Origin: Ewingella americana ATCC 33852
Lineage (GTDB): Bacteria > Pseudomonadota > Gammaproteobacteria > Enterobacterales > Enterobacteriaceae
NCBI RefSeq assembly: GCF_000735345.1
Contig: NZ_JMPJ01000065.1
Coordinates: forward strand, 124,001-188,000
Direction of reading: 5' to 3'
Length of the DNA: 64,000 nt
Below are positions 17,502 through 26,643 of the stretch, one piece after another. The position numbers were made by a program, and so were the translations under genes. Position 1 is the stretch's first letter. The number at the start of each line of letters is the position of its first letter. The notes below the pieces were generated by a model. It was given only the letters and a program-made list of their open reading frames with translations, did not search any database and was not told the origin of the DNA.

Positions 17502-18600
17502 TCATAACCCGGCTTTCAAACTTGCTTCAATGAATTTATCCAGGTCGCCATCCAAAACGGCCTGCGTGTTTCGTGTCTCAACGCCAGTGCGCAGATCTTT
17601 GATACGTGCGTCATCGAGCACGTAAGAACGAATCTGGCTACCCCAGCCGATGTCTGACTTGTTGTCTTCCATCTGCTGTTTATCAGCATTTTTCTTTTGC
17701 ATCTCAAACTCATAAAGCTTGGCTTTCATCTGCTTCATGGCCTGATCTTTGTTCTTATGCTGAGAACGGTCGTTCTGGCATTGGGTCACAATGTTGGTTG
17801 GAAGGTGGGTAATACGTACCGCAGATTCCGTTTTGTTAACGTGCTGACCACCCGCACCTGACGCGCGGTATACGTCGATACGCAGGTCGGCAGGGTTAAT
17901 TTCAATCTCGATATCGTCATCCACTTCTGGGTAAACGAAGGCCGAGCTGAAGGAGGTGTGACGACGGCCGCCGGAGTCGAACGGGCTTTTACGAACCAGA
18001 CGGTGGACGCCGGTTTCCGTGCGCAGCCAGCCGAAAGCGTAGTCACCGGTTATCTTGATGGTGGCTGATTTGAGGCCCGCGACGTCGCCGTCAGACTCTT
18101 CAATCATCTCTGTTTTGAAGCCTTTGGCTTCGGCCCAGCGCAGGTACATACGCACCAACATGCTGGCCCAGTCCTGAGCTTCTGTGCCGCCGGAACCGGC
18201 TTGGATATCCAGATAGCAGCTTGCGCTGTCGTATTCACCGGAGAACATGCGACGGAATTCCAACTGCTCAAGCTTGGCGGTCAGTTGGTCGAGTTCTTCT
18301 ACGGCTTCGTGGAAAGTCTCTTCGTCGTCAGCTTCAACCGCCAGTTCCAGCAAGCCTGACACATCGTCACGGCCCTGAGTTAACTGGTCGATGGTTTCAA
18401 CGATAGCTTCCAGTGCGGAACGCTCTTTGCCCAGCGCCTGTGCGCGCTCTGGCTCGTTCCAAACGTCCGGCTGTTCCAGCTCGGCGTTAACTTCTTCTAG
18501 GCGCTCTTTCTTGGCATCATAGTCAAAGATACCCCCTAAGGACGTTTGTCCGCTCGGACAGGTCCTGAATTCGGTTTTTTACCGGATTAATTTCAAACAT
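17502..18600 (-). CDS. prfB: Peptide chain release factor 2 (RF2), with programmed +1 frameshift
   Basis: RF2 recognises UGA and UAA stop codons. The first reading frame has 25 codons from ATG at 18600 and ends at TGA (18525-18523). A +1 shift there joins it to the 340-codon second frame starting with GAC, giving 365 residues as in E. coli. The stop-recognition SPF motif (KSPFDSGG) and catalytic GGQ motif ([11 protein letters not shown]) are both present. The frameshift lets RF2 level set its own synthesis. A simple gene finder would call only the second frame from an internal ATG (18362). It is cotranscribed with lysS. Confidence 0.97.
18522..18541 (-). promoter_or_regulatory. prfB programmed frameshift site
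   Basis: On the minus strand: internal Shine-Dalgarno AGGGGG, 3-nt spacer TAT, then slippery CTT-TGA-C. The spacing equals the E. coli signal exactly. Confidence 0.96.
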
Positions 18601-18751
18601 GATTTTCGCGTCTTACGTTGATTCGGAGTTGGCCCAATGCCATTCGAACCGCTGATTCTAGCGGAATTAGCGGCCCTTTTATAGCAAGTTGCTGTTTTTT
18701 TAGCGCCGTCGGTTTGAGGACGCCAAGGCTATCGGCAGGGGTGAAAATGGC

Positions 18752-20485
18752 CTATTTCGGCCACAAATGCTGAATGATCAGCTGAACGCTGCGATTTCCG
18801 CGATATTCATTAATATCCAGACGATATGCCAGTTCAACTTCTCGCACGCTGCTGTCCGGCCAAAAAGTCGGATCGATGTTAAACGCAATGCCATCGAGCA
18901 GTGGCCCGCCGCCAATAGGCTCAATCATCAGCTTCAGGTGGCGCTCTTTCAGCAGCTTTTGTTGCAGAATGCGGAAACGCCCGTCGAAGGTCGGCTCGGG
19001 GAAGGACTGCCCCCAAGGGCCGCCGTCGCGCAGCAGCTCGGCGGTATCAATCGTCAGCTCCTGACCCGCCAGCTCGCCATCAGACCAAATCACGCCTTCC
19101 AGATGTGACGGATCCAGCCATTCGCCAACCAGCTCGGCAAAACGGTCGCGGAACTCGTCGAACTTGGCCTCTTCCAGCGATAAACCTGCCGCCATCGCGT
19201 GCCCGCCGAACTTCATCATCAGCCCCGGATGCAGCGTGTCGATACGCTCAAGGGCATCACGCATATGTAACCCAGCAATCGAGCGGCCAGAGCCTTTCAG
19301 TACGCCGTCGCCAGCAGGAGCAAAAGCAATGACCGGACGGTTGAAACGCTCTTTGAGGCGTGAAGCCAAAATGCCCACCACGCCCTGATGCCACTCGGGG
19401 TGATACATCGCCAGACCATAAGGCAGCGCGTCGCTGCTGCTTTCCAGCTTATCGCACAGCGCCAGCGCTTCGACCTGCATCCCCTGCTCGATTTCCCGAC
19501 GGGTTTGGTTCAGTGCGTCTAAATCACTGGCCAACGCCCGCGCCTGAGCGATGTCGTCACTGAGCAGTAACGCCACGCCAACGGACATATCGTCTAGACG
19601 CCCGGCCGCATTCAAACGCGGGCCGAGGGCAAAGCCGAGGTCACTGGCCGCCAACGTGCGCGCTTCGCGATTCGCCACCTCTAATAAAGCGCGGATCCCC
19701 GGACGGCACTTGCCGGCGCGAATACGGTTCAGACCCTGATAAACCAAAATGCGGTTATTGGCATCGAGAGGCACCACGTCAGCCACGGTGCCCAGCGCCA
19801 CTAAATCCAGCCACTCGGCGAGGTTCGGCGCGGTCAGCCCCTGCTCTTCAAACCAGCCGCTTTTATTCAATGCGGCGCGAAGGGCCAGCATCAAGTAGAA
19901 GGCTACGCCAACGCCCGCCAGCGATTTGGAGGGGAATTCGCAACCGTGCAAATTAGGGTTAATGATGGCTTCGGCGGCAGGCAGGGTGTCGCCCGGCAAG
20001 TGGTGGTCGGTGACCAACACCTGAATACCTTTCTCGTGGGCTAAGTCGACGCCCGCGTGGGAGGAAATGCCGTTATCTACCGTCAGGATCAACTCGGCAC
20101 CGCGCGCGGCGGCCTGCTCAACCACTTCCGGGCTAAGCCCGTAACCATCTTCAAAACGGTTAGGCACCAGATACTTTATCTCGCTGCAACCCATGCTGCG
20201 CAGCGATAACACGGTCAGTGCGGTGCTGGTCGCGCCATCGGCATCGAAGTCGCCCACCACCATAATGCGCAGGCGGTCGCGCAGGGCTTTCTGCAATAAT
20301 TCTACGGCAGCATCAATGCCATCAAGTTGCTGATATCCCAGCAATCCTTTAACACCGCGCTCAAGCTCCTGCGAACCTTTAATACCGCGCGCGCTGTATA
20401 AGCGGCGCAGTAACGGGGAAAGCTCAGCAGGAAGGTTAGCGCCGTCAGTTGCCTGACGACGACGAAGTTGGGTCTGCAAAGTCAC
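18752..20485 (-). CDS. recJ: Single-strand-specific 5'-3' exonuclease RecJ
   Basis: 577 residues, as in E. coli. A DHH-superfamily nuclease of recombination and mismatch repair. The DHH-domain motifs DFDADGATST and VTDHHLPGD supply metal-binding Asp/His residues, with a DHHA1 domain (GGHAMAAGL) and a C-terminal OB fold. It starts at GTG (20485), 6 bp after the dsbC stop, with GGTGG as ribosome site, so it is coupled to dsbC. Confidence 0.97.
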   Translation of the reverse strand: MTLQTQLRRRQATDGANLPAELSPLLRRLYSARGIKGSQELERGVKGLLGYQQLDGIDAAVELLQKALRDRLRIMVVGDFDADGATSTALTVLSLRSMGCSEIKYLVPNRFEDGYGLSPEVVEQAAARGAELILTVDNGISSHAGVDLAHEKGIQVLVTDHHLPGDTLPAAEAIINPNLHGCEFPSKSLAGVGVAFYLMLALRAALNKSGWFEEQGLTAPNLAEWLDLVALGTVADVVPLDANNRILVYQGLNRIRAGKCRPGIRALLEVANREARTLAASDLGFALGPRLNAAGRLDDMSVGVALLLSDDIAQARALASDLDALNQTRREIEQGMQVEALALCDKLESSSDALPYGLAMYHPEWHQGVVGILASRLKERFNRPVIAFAPAGDGVLKGSGRSIAGLHMRDALERIDTLHPGLMMKFGGHAMAAGLSLEEAKFDEFRDRFAELVGEWLDPSHLEGVIWSDGELAGQELTIDTAELLRDGGPWGQSFPEPTFDGRFRILQQKLLKERHLKLMIEPIGGGPLLDGIAFNIDPTFWPDSSVREVELAYRLDINEYRGNRSVQLIIQHLWPK

Positions 20486-20491
20486 TTAAAA

Positions 20492-21211
20492 TCAACCACC
20501 GGTTTTTTGTGAAGGTTCCTGCGCGTCGAGCATGGCGGCCATCTCTTTTGGCGGTTGGTAACCTGGGATCATAGTGCCATTTTCAAGCACAATCGCCGGG
20601 GTTCCAGATACACCAAACTGCACGCCCAATTGGAAATGTTTGGAGATGTCAGTTTTGCAGCTGGCTGGCGAAATATCGTCGCCACGCATCGCAGCGTCAA
20701 AGGACTGCTTGCGGTTGCCGGTACACCAGATGGACTGCATGTCTTTTTCTGCTTTAGAGTTCAGGCCCTGACGAGGGAAAGCCAGATAACGCACGGTAAT
20801 GCCGAGGTCGTTATAGTCCTGCATCTGCTGGTGCAGCTTGTGGCAATAGCCGCAGGTGATGTCGGTAAATACCGTGATCACGTGTTTTTCTTTCGCGGCT
20901 TTATAGATGATCATTTCGCTTTTCAGCGAATCTAACTTCTTGATAAGCATCTGGTTGGTGACATTCACCGGCTGGGTGCCACTGACATCAAACATCGGGC
21001 CTTGCAGAACGTGTTTACCGTCTTCGGTAACATAAATCACGCCGTTGTCAGTCGTTACGGCTCTCAAACCGGCGACCGGCGAGGGCTGGACTTCAACGTT
21101 TTTCATGCCGAGCTTGTTCAGGGTTCCCTGGACTGCCGCATCGTCAGCCTGGGCCGCGCCGGTAATACAGGCAGCCAGTAACGTTAACAGCATTAAACCT
21201 TTTTTCATCAT
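20492..21211 (-). CDS. dsbC: Periplasmic disulfide isomerase DsbC
   Basis: 239 residues (E. coli 236). The signal peptide is about residues 1-22 (ends AAQA). A dimerisation domain follows, then a thioredoxin fold with the active-site CGYC at 120-123 and the cis-Pro loop GVSGTPAIV. It reshuffles wrong disulfides in periplasmic proteins and is kept reduced by DsbD. It lies 23 bp after xerD and 6 bp before recJ, the conserved xerD-dsbC-recJ operon. Confidence 0.97.
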   Translation of the reverse strand: MMKKGLMLLTLLAACITGAAQADDAAVQGTLNKLGMKNVEVQPSPVAGLRAVTTDNGVIYVTEDGKHVLQGPMFDVSGTQPVNVTNQMLIKKLDSLKSEMIIYKAAKEKHVITVFTDITCGYCHKLHQQMQDYNDLGITVRYLAFPRQGLNSKAEKDMQSIWCTGNRKQSFDAAMRGDDISPASCKTDISKHFQLGVQFGVSGTPAIVLENGTMIPGYQPPKEMAAMLDAQEPSQKTGG

Positions 21212-21234
21212 TTCGTCCTTTATCTCCTCGCGCG

Positions 21235-22140
21235 TTAGCCACGAGGGTGATGTTGTTGATGTAGCTGTTTGAGTCGTTCAGTCGCTACATGGGTATAAAT
21301 TTGGGTGGTCGACAAGTCGCTGTGACCTAATAGCATTTGTACGACACGCAAGTCAGCCCCGTGGTTCAGTAAGTGGGTGGCAAAAGCGTGTCGCAAGACG
21401 TGCGGAGAGAGCCGCTCTGCGTCGATACCCGCAAGGATCGCATAGTGTTTGATGCGATGCCAGAAAGTCTGGCGAGTCATTTTCTGCGCGCGATTGCTCG
21501 GGAATACCACATCGACTGAAGCACCGTTGAGCATCCACGGGCGGCCATGTTCGAAGTAGTTTTCAATCCAGTACACCGCCTCTTCCCCCATTGGCACCAG
21601 CCGCTCTTTGTCACCTTTACCGATGACCCGCACCACGCCTTGGCGCAGGCTGATATCGCTGAGCGTCAGCCCCACCAGCTCCGACACGCGCAGGCCGGTG
21701 GCATAAAGCAGCTCCAGCATCGCCTTGTCCCGCAGCTCCAATGGGATATCAACGTTGGGCGCAGCCAGCAGCGCGTCGACCTGCGCCTCGCTAAGATCTT
21801 TTGGCAAACGCTGGGGCAGTTTTGGCGAGGAGAGCAGCGCCGTTGGGTCATCATGGCGCAGCGATTCGCGGTTCATATATTGAAACAGGCGACGCATCGC
21901 GCTGAGCAGCCGAGCCGAACTGGTTGCCTTATAGCCACCCTCGACGCGTTCAGCCAGAAAAGCCTGAAGATCGGCGGCCTGCACGTTGGTCAGGTCGGTT
22001 TCATGGTGGCTCAACCAGCCGAGCAGGGATTTCAAATCCAGACGATAAGACGCCAGCGTATTTTCCGCGAGGTTACGCTCTATCCACAGCGTATCCAAAA
22101 ACTGCTCGCAAAGAGCCTGATCATGGTCGGCGTTCGGCAC
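21235..22140 (-). CDS. xerD: Site-specific tyrosine recombinase XerD
   Basis: 301 residues (E. coli 298). With XerC and FtsK it resolves chromosome dimers at dif. The N-terminal SAM-like DNA-binding domain (about 5-95) is followed by the catalytic domain with Arg in ATGLRVSELVGL, the HVLRHAFATHLL box (HxxR) and Tyr in TTQIYTHV. GTG start at 22140 with AAGGAG six nt upstream. First gene of xerD-dsbC-recJ; divergent from fldB. Confidence 0.98.
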   Translation of the reverse strand: MPNADHDQALCEQFLDTLWIERNLAENTLASYRLDLKSLLGWLSHHETDLTNVQAADLQAFLAERVEGGYKATSSARLLSAMRRLFQYMNRESLRHDDPTALLSSPKLPQRLPKDLSEAQVDALLAAPNVDIPLELRDKAMLELLYATGLRVSELVGLTLSDISLRQGVVRVIGKGDKERLVPMGEEAVYWIENYFEHGRPWMLNGASVDVVFPSNRAQKMTRQTFWHRIKHYAILAGIDAERLSPHVLRHAFATHLLNHGADLRVVQMLLGHSDLSTTQIYTHVATERLKQLHQQHHPRG

Positions 22141-22291
22141 GTTGACTCCTTAATTTCATTCCGCTGCGACCTCAACGAAAGTCTCAGCCGCAGACGACTA
22201 GCCCTCATTATGCCTGCCATTGTGACGGAGTGCCGAGCAAATCTGTTACACTATCTGCCATTCACATTCTTATGACGTTACGGCAACAAGC

Positions 22292-22813
22292 ATGAAGATT
22301 GGACTTTTTTACGGCTCAAGCACCTGCTACACCGAAATGGCTGCGGAGAAAATCCGCGAAATTCTGGGTGAAGAGCTGGTCGATTTGCACAATTTGAAAG
22401 ATGTCGATCCGGTCAAAATGGAAGAGTATGACATTCTGATCCTCGGCATTCCGACCTGGGATTTCGGTGAAATACAGGAAGATTGGGAAGCTATTTGGGA
22501 CAAACTTCCGACGCTGGATCTCAACGGGAAAATCATCGCCATGTACGGCATGGGAGACCAACTGGGCTACGGCGAATGGTTCCTCGACGCACTCGGCATG
22601 CTACACGACCGCTTATTACCGCTGGGCGTGCAGTTTATTGGCTTCTGGCCAATTGAAGGTTTTGAATTCACCAGTCCAAAACCGCTGAGTGCAGACGGCA
22701 AGCACTTCGTCGGGCTGGCGCTTGATGAAGTTAACCAGTACGACCTGAGCGAAGAACGCCTGCAAGACTGGTGTGACCAAATCCTGATAGAGATGGACGC
22801 GCTGCTCGGCTAA
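22292..22813 (+). CDS. fldB: Flavodoxin FldB
   Basis: 173 residues, as in E. coli FldB. FMN-binding electron carrier. The phosphate loop GSSTCYTE is at residues 8-15, with the flavin-stacking Trp in PTWDFGE (about 57-60) and Tyr in [10 protein letters not shown]. In E. coli fldB belongs to the SoxRS regulon; no SoxS box was identified here. Divergent from xerD. Confidence 0.96.
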   Translation: MKIGLFYGSSTCYTEMAAEKIREILGEELVDLHNLKDVDPVKMEEYDILILGIPTWDFGEIQEDWEAIWDKLPTLDLNGKIIAMYGMGDQLGYGEWFLDALGMLHDRLLPLGVQFIGFWPIEGFEFTSPKPLSADGKHFVGLALDEVNQYDLSEERLQDWCDQILIEMDALLG

Positions 22814-22827
22814 AGCCGTTCACCACT

Positions 22828-22853
22828 AGAGGCTCTGAAAGCGGGCCTCTTTG
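22828..22853 (+). terminator. Probable intrinsic terminator after fldB
   Basis: AGAGGC/GCCTCT stem 14 bp past the fldB stop, followed by only TTTGG, so it is of moderate strength. Confidence 0.5.
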
Positions 22854-22880
22854 GTGACACCTTTTGGCTCCCCAAAGGGG

Positions 22881-23330
22881 TTACTGCTGGCCATTTTCCT
22901 GCTGCTGAGCGCTGAGTAACAGCTGGCGCAAACGTCGCCACTCTTCCTGACTCATGCTGTCTGAAGAAAGCCACAGTTTTTGCCGTGAACTCTTCATCGC
23001 CTGTCTTAAGCCACCTTTGCGTTTTTCACGCTGCAATGACAAAAGCATGCCGCTTTTCAGCATCCACGCCGGTTTGGTGATAACCCACTCTTGCTGCTGC
23101 CAAATAACCCGTTGGTTATCGAGCAGGCTGATTTCACCGTGGCGCGACGTAATGCGCCGCTGGCTGCGAATACATTCGAAAATGACCACCAGCAGAAGCG
23201 TCATCCACACCGGCCAGTAACCCGCAGACCATGGCGCCAGCAGAATAAGCAGCATTATCGCACCGTGGATCCCCAGTGAGATGAGCTGCGAGCGCCATGA
23301 AACGCGTAAATCACATTGCCACAGGGCCAC
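22881..23330 (-). CDS. ygfX: YgfX/CptA family inner membrane protein
   Basis: 149 residues from the GTG at 23330 (E. coli 135). Starting there gives the conserved N-terminus [13 protein letters not shown]. Two adjacent hydrophobic helices (about 18-55) form a membrane hairpin, followed by a basic cytoplasmic domain with [16 protein letters not shown]. In E. coli it was reported as a toxin-like protein affecting cytoskeletal proteins (CptA); in Serratia it was linked to pigment production. It overlaps the end of sdhE by 20 bp, so it is translationally coupled. A longer upstream extension is possible but lies wholly inside sdhE. Confidence 0.9.
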   Translation of the reverse strand: MALWQCDLRVSWRSQLISLGIHGAIMLLILLAPWSAGYWPVWMTLLLVVIFECIRSQRRITSRHGEISLLDNQRVIWQQQEWVITKPAWMLKSGMLLSLQREKRKGGLRQAMKSSRQKLWLSSDSMSQEEWRRLRQLLLSAQQQENGQQ

Positions 23331-23595
23331 GGTCTTTATTTCGCGTCTGAATGAGGGCCACCATCCGTTGTAACTCGGCATCCTTTGGCTCGCCGTGATT
23401 CATCAACCAGTTGAATAAATCCGGGTCATCACAGGTCAACAGACGGGCGAACAGTGCCTTATCGGTGTCATCAAGGCTGTCATACTCATATTCAAAAAAA
23501 GGCATGATAGAGATATCAAGCTCGCGCATTCCGCGACGACAAGCCCAGTGAATGCGGGACTTGTTATGAATATCCAGTGGGGCTTTGCTTTCCAT
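23311..23595 (-). CDS. sdhE: FAD assembly factor SdhE
   Basis: 94 residues from ATG at 23595 (88 in E. coli and Serratia). A small helical protein that promotes covalent FAD attachment to SdhA and FrdA. The RGxxE motif appears as RRGMRELD, and the end NKDRGPVAM matches Serratia closely. The N-terminus has six to seven extra residues before [10 protein letters not shown]. An alternative ATG at 23619 would add eight more and has no better ribosome site. Coupled to ygfX. Confidence 0.93.
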   Translation of the reverse strand: MESKAPLDIHNKSRIHWACRRGMRELDISIMPFFEYEYDSLDDTDKALFARLLTCDDPDLFNWLMNHGEPKDAELQRMVALIQTRNKDRGPVAM

Positions 23596-23855
23596 AGGCT
23601 GACTCTTTATTGGGTACATTAATGATTATTTTATCGGTCTGGGAAGATTCTACCAGCCTGCACAGCTCAGGCGTAACCTTTACATGCCTCAATGTTCATA
23701 TCTCCATCACGCCTCGCACAATGGCAAGCAACGATGATGTAACGCGCCATTCTGCTGCGAGGTGTCTTGGAAATGGCATAAATTGAGTTTGCAAAGCAGG
23801 CTAGCTCTTTTACCATGAAGTTAATTGTCCATTTACCTCAGCCTAGGATTGCATC

Positions 23856-24848
23856 ATGGCGTACAAGTTTCCGTTTCCACCGCAAAAACCTTCAGCTTCT
23901 TCACGTCTGCCGCTGACTTTAATTTCACTGGAAGATTGGGCGATGGTCACCATGACCGGCGCTGATACGGTGAAATATTTGCAAGGTCAGGTCACGGCCG
24001 ACGTCGAGGCGCTCTCTCCAGACCAACACATTCTTTGTGCTCATTGCGATGCAAAAGGCAAAATGTGGAGCAACATGCGTCTGTTCAAGCGCGGTGATGG
24101 CATGGCTTTCATCGAGCGCCGCAACCTGCGTAACCAGCAGATGACCGAAATGAAAAAGTACGCCGTGTTCTCCAAAGTGACGTTCACTGAAGATGACGAC
24201 GTGGTGCTGCTGGGCGTGGCCGGTTTTCAGGCTAATGCCGCGCTGAAAGGCGTATTCTCTACTTTACCGACTGCCGAGCAGCCGGTAGTTCAGCAAGATG
24301 AAAGCACCCTGCTTTACTTGCCGCTGCCAGCCGAGCGCTATCTGATTGTCACCAGCCCTGAAAAGGCGGAACAAGTGGTGACTGAGATTGGCGATCAGGC
24401 CCAGTTGAATGACAGCCAGCAGTGGCTGGCACTGGAAATTGAGGCGGGTTACCCGGTGATTGATACCGTTAACACCGTGCAGTTTATCCCGCAGGCCACC
24501 AATATTCAGGCGCTGGACGGCATTAGCTTCAGCAAAGGCTGCTACGCCGGCCAGGAGATGGTTGCTCGTGCTAAATACCGTGGCGCTAATAAACGCGCGC
24601 TGTATTGGCTGGCGGGTAAAGCCAGCAAAGTTCCTGCTGCCGGGGATGATTTAGAGTTACAACTGGGTGAGAACTGGCGTCGTACCGGCACCATTCTGGC
24701 CGCCAGCCAGCTCAACGACGGTTCAGTGTGGGTGCAAGCCGTGCTCAACAATGACCTCGACGCCGACGCCAACCTGCGCGTACGCGACGACGCGGCAAGC
24801 CAGCTGAGCATTCAGCCACTGCCGTATTCGTTGGTGGAAGAGAAGTAA
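23856..24848 (+). CDS. ygfZ: Folate-binding Fe-S protein maturation factor YgfZ
   Basis: 330 residues (E. coli 326), GcvT-related fold. It supports repair or assembly of some [4Fe-4S] enzymes such as MiaB. The diagnostic motif KGCYAGQEM with its essential Cys is near residue 227-235. Divergent from sdhE-ygfX across a 260-bp gap, as in E. coli. A hairpin and an ERIC repeat follow. Confidence 0.96.
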   Translation: MAYKFPFPPQKPSASSRLPLTLISLEDWAMVTMTGADTVKYLQGQVTADVEALSPDQHILCAHCDAKGKMWSNMRLFKRGDGMAFIERRNLRNQQMTEMKKYAVFSKVTFTEDDDVVLLGVAGFQANAALKGVFSTLPTAEQPVVQQDESTLLYLPLPAERYLIVTSPEKAEQVVTEIGDQAQLNDSQQWLALEIEAGYPVIDTVNTVQFIPQATNIQALDGISFSKGCYAGQEMVARAKYRGANKRALYWLAGKASKVPAAGDDLELQLGENWRRTGTILAASQLNDGSVWVQAVLNNDLDADANLRVRDDAASQLSIQPLPYSLVEEK

Positions 24849-24856
24849 TTGAAATA

Positions 24857-24881
24857 ATGGAGGAAAGATATTTTCCTCCAT
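24857..24881. terminator. Palindromic hairpin after ygfZ
   Basis: ATGGAGGAAA and TTTCCTCCAT, ten perfect pairs with a five-nt loop, 9 nt past the ygfZ stop. The stem provides a T-rich arm but no T-run follows. A probable terminator for ygfZ and perhaps for yqfA, which converges. Confidence 0.6.
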
Positions 24882-24896
24882 CAATAGCAGACGCTG

Positions 24897-25025
24897 GATT
24901 TACCTAAATCATTCGCACTGTATCAAGGCGGCAAGGGGATGAATCCCTGGGAGCTTACACTGGTAAGTGACCAGAGTGAGTCCCCGCAGCCAACGCTGAG
25001 ACAGTGCGAAGGATGACGGTAAATC
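24897..25025. repeat. ERIC (intergenic repeat unit), copy 1
   Basis: About 129 bp with the ERIC core GAATCCCTGGGAGCTTAC, then GTAAGTGACCAGAGTGAG, bounded by inverted ends GATTTACC...GGTAAATC and CATTCGCACTGT...ACAGTGCGAA. The right end runs into the last two bases of the yqfA stop codon (TGA on the minus strand), so the insertion sits flush against yqfA. Confidence 0.9.
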
Positions 25026-25668
25026 AGATATAGAAGTAGACGGCGAAGAAATGGCAGGCACACCCGCCCAGCACAAAGCCGTGCCAGATAGCATGCCCGA
25101 AGCGAATTCGCTTAGAGGCGTAGAAAATCACCCCCAGCGTATACAGCAACCCGCCGATCGCCAGTAGCGCTACGCCGCCCGCAGACAGACGCACCGCTAG
25201 CTGGTAAATAACAATCAGCGACAGCCAGCCCATGGTCAGATAAGTGATCAGCGACAGCACTTCAAACCGGTGTGCAAAGGCCATTTTAAAAATCACGCCG
25301 AACAGCGCCAGCCCCCAAATAACAGCCATCAAGCCCTTCGCCAGCGGCGAATTCAGACCCACCAGCAGGAACGGCGTATAGGTACCAGCAATTAAGATAT
25401 AGATGGCACAGTGATCGAGCTTTTTCAGCCAGTATTTGGCCTTCTCATGCGGAATGGCATGGTACAGAGTGGAAGCCAAAAACAGCAGGATCATACTGCC
25501 GCCGTAAAGGCTATAGCTAGTGATTGCCATCGCGCCAGCATTGGTCGCCACGGCCTGAACAAGAAGTAAAACCAGTCCTACAATACCCAACACCAAGCCG
25601 ACGCCATGGCTCAGGCTGTTGGCTATCTCTTCGGCCCAGGGATAAGCCTGAGGCAACGTTTTAGTCAT
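25024..25668 (-). CDS. yqfA: Hemolysin III/TrhA family membrane protein YqfA
   Basis: 214 residues (E. coli 219), seven transmembrane helices. Conserved motifs of the PAQR/hemolysin III family are SHGVGL near the N-terminus, the metal-site HA/SD pattern in STLYHAIP and [16 protein letters not shown], and the C-terminal [15 protein letters not shown] box. In E. coli the protein affects membrane energetics or lipid homeostasis; biochemical role is uncertain. Stop codon abuts ERIC copy 1. Confidence 0.93.
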   Translation of the reverse strand: MTKTLPQAYPWAEEIANSLSHGVGLVLGIVGLVLLLVQAVATNAGAMAITSYSLYGGSMILLFLASTLYHAIPHEKAKYWLKKLDHCAIYILIAGTYTPFLLVGLNSPLAKGLMAVIWGLALFGVIFKMAFAHRFEVLSLITYLTMGWLSLIVIYQLAVRLSAGGVALLAIGGLLYTLGVIFYASKRIRFGHAIWHGFVLGGCACHFFAVYFYI

Positions 25669-25993
25669 AACTTACTAACCCTCGAGGTAATTTTGATAAA
25701 AGATTGAGAAGAAAAATTGGTCAAAAATTTACCTGCTCAGTAGGGTAACTGAGAACAATTCCAGTGTACATGTGTAAGCTAAAAATTAGTATTAACTGTT
25801 GTAACAAGCTCTTAGCTTGGTAAGCATTTAGGAACAAGCCGAGTCTGAAGCCCTTCTAATCGTTCAATTTATTAATAATTTCACTGAATTATCATTTGAG
25901 AAAAACCTCGGCTGATTTATGTAAAGACATGATTTTTTTGCCTCATCGGATTATCGTATAGGGGAATTCCCTGCCAATGACTGAGGTTTGATT
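25669..25993. other. Intergenic stretch between yqfA and the HD-domain gene
   Basis: About 325 bp, AT-rich, between two divergent genes. It must hold both promoters. I see no recognisable operator, repeat, RNA gene or ORF with a ribosome site. It marks the left edge of the accessory block. Confidence 0.6.
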
Positions 25994-26602
25994 ATGTCTG
26001 TAGCTTCTTCCGCGCTGAATTTCGGCTCAATGACCGAAGTTTTTCAGTTCCTGATGGAAATCGACAAACTGAAAAGCGTACAACGCCGCACTAAGGTGCT
26101 CGGCACTCAGCGTCAGGAAAACTCAGCAGAGCACAGCTGGCACTTCGCTGTGGCGGCTATGTCCCTCGCGCCCTACGCGCCTAAAGATGTCGATATTCAG
26201 AAAGTGATCCGCATGGCTCTGGTGCACGACATCGTGGAAATCGACGCCGGTGACGTGCTGGTGTATGACCTTGCCGCCCGTGAAGCCGTGCATGACCAAG
26301 AAGTGTTGGCGGCTAAACGCCTATTTGGCATGCTGCCTGCGCCACTGGATCAGCAGTTCCTTGATTTGTGGAATGAGTATGAAGCCGGTGAAACCGCTGA
26401 AGCGCGCTTTGCGCTGGTGATTGACCGCATTCTGCCGGTAGTGATGAACCTGAACAATAAAGGTCAAAGCTGGGTGGAGAACAATATCCGTCTGGAACAG
26501 GTTCTGGCACGCAATTCTTTCATTGGCGACATCAACCCAGAGCTGTGGCAACACATTCGCGGCCATCTGGACAATGCCCAAGCTCAAGGCTGGCTGAAAT
26601 AA
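25994..26602 (+). CDS. HD-domain phosphohydrolase (HDDC2/YfbR-like)
   Basis: 202 residues from ATG at 25994, which has GAGG seven nt upstream; a TTG six bases earlier is in frame but unlikely. The HD metal site is visible as ENSAEHSWH, then ALVHDIVEIDAGD, and a late Asp in FALVIDRILP. Relatives hydrolyse nucleoside 5'-monophosphates, mostly deoxynucleotides. It is not the orthologue of E. coli YfbR by sequence, and function is inferred from fold only. Monocistronic; a hairpin follows. Confidence 0.85.
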   Translation: MSVASSALNFGSMTEVFQFLMEIDKLKSVQRRTKVLGTQRQENSAEHSWHFAVAAMSLAPYAPKDVDIQKVIRMALVHDIVEIDAGDVLVYDLAAREAVHDQEVLAAKRLFGMLPAPLDQQFLDLWNEYEAGETAEARFALVIDRILPVVMNLNNKGQSWVENNIRLEQVLARNSFIGDINPELWQHIRGHLDNAQAQGWLK

Positions 26603-26608
26603 TGCTTT

Positions 26609-26633
26609 CTCCTCCCTCATGGCGAGGGAGGAG
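26609..26633. terminator. Hairpin between convergent HD-domain and ABC genes
   Basis: CTCCTCCCTC/GAGGGAGGAG, ten perfect pairs with a 5-nt loop. No long T-run on either side. It likely acts as a bidirectional stop. Confidence 0.6.
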
Positions 26634-26643
26634 TCATTAACAC

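Noticed and set aside
18522-18530. prfB disrupted by a frameshift (pseudogene)
   Set aside because: The TGA lies in the canonical programmed +1 frameshift signal, and both frames give a full-length RF2.
22858-22880. Hairpin CCTTTTGG/CCAAAGG after ygfX
   Set aside because: Short stem, imperfect and no T-run; too weak to list as a terminator.
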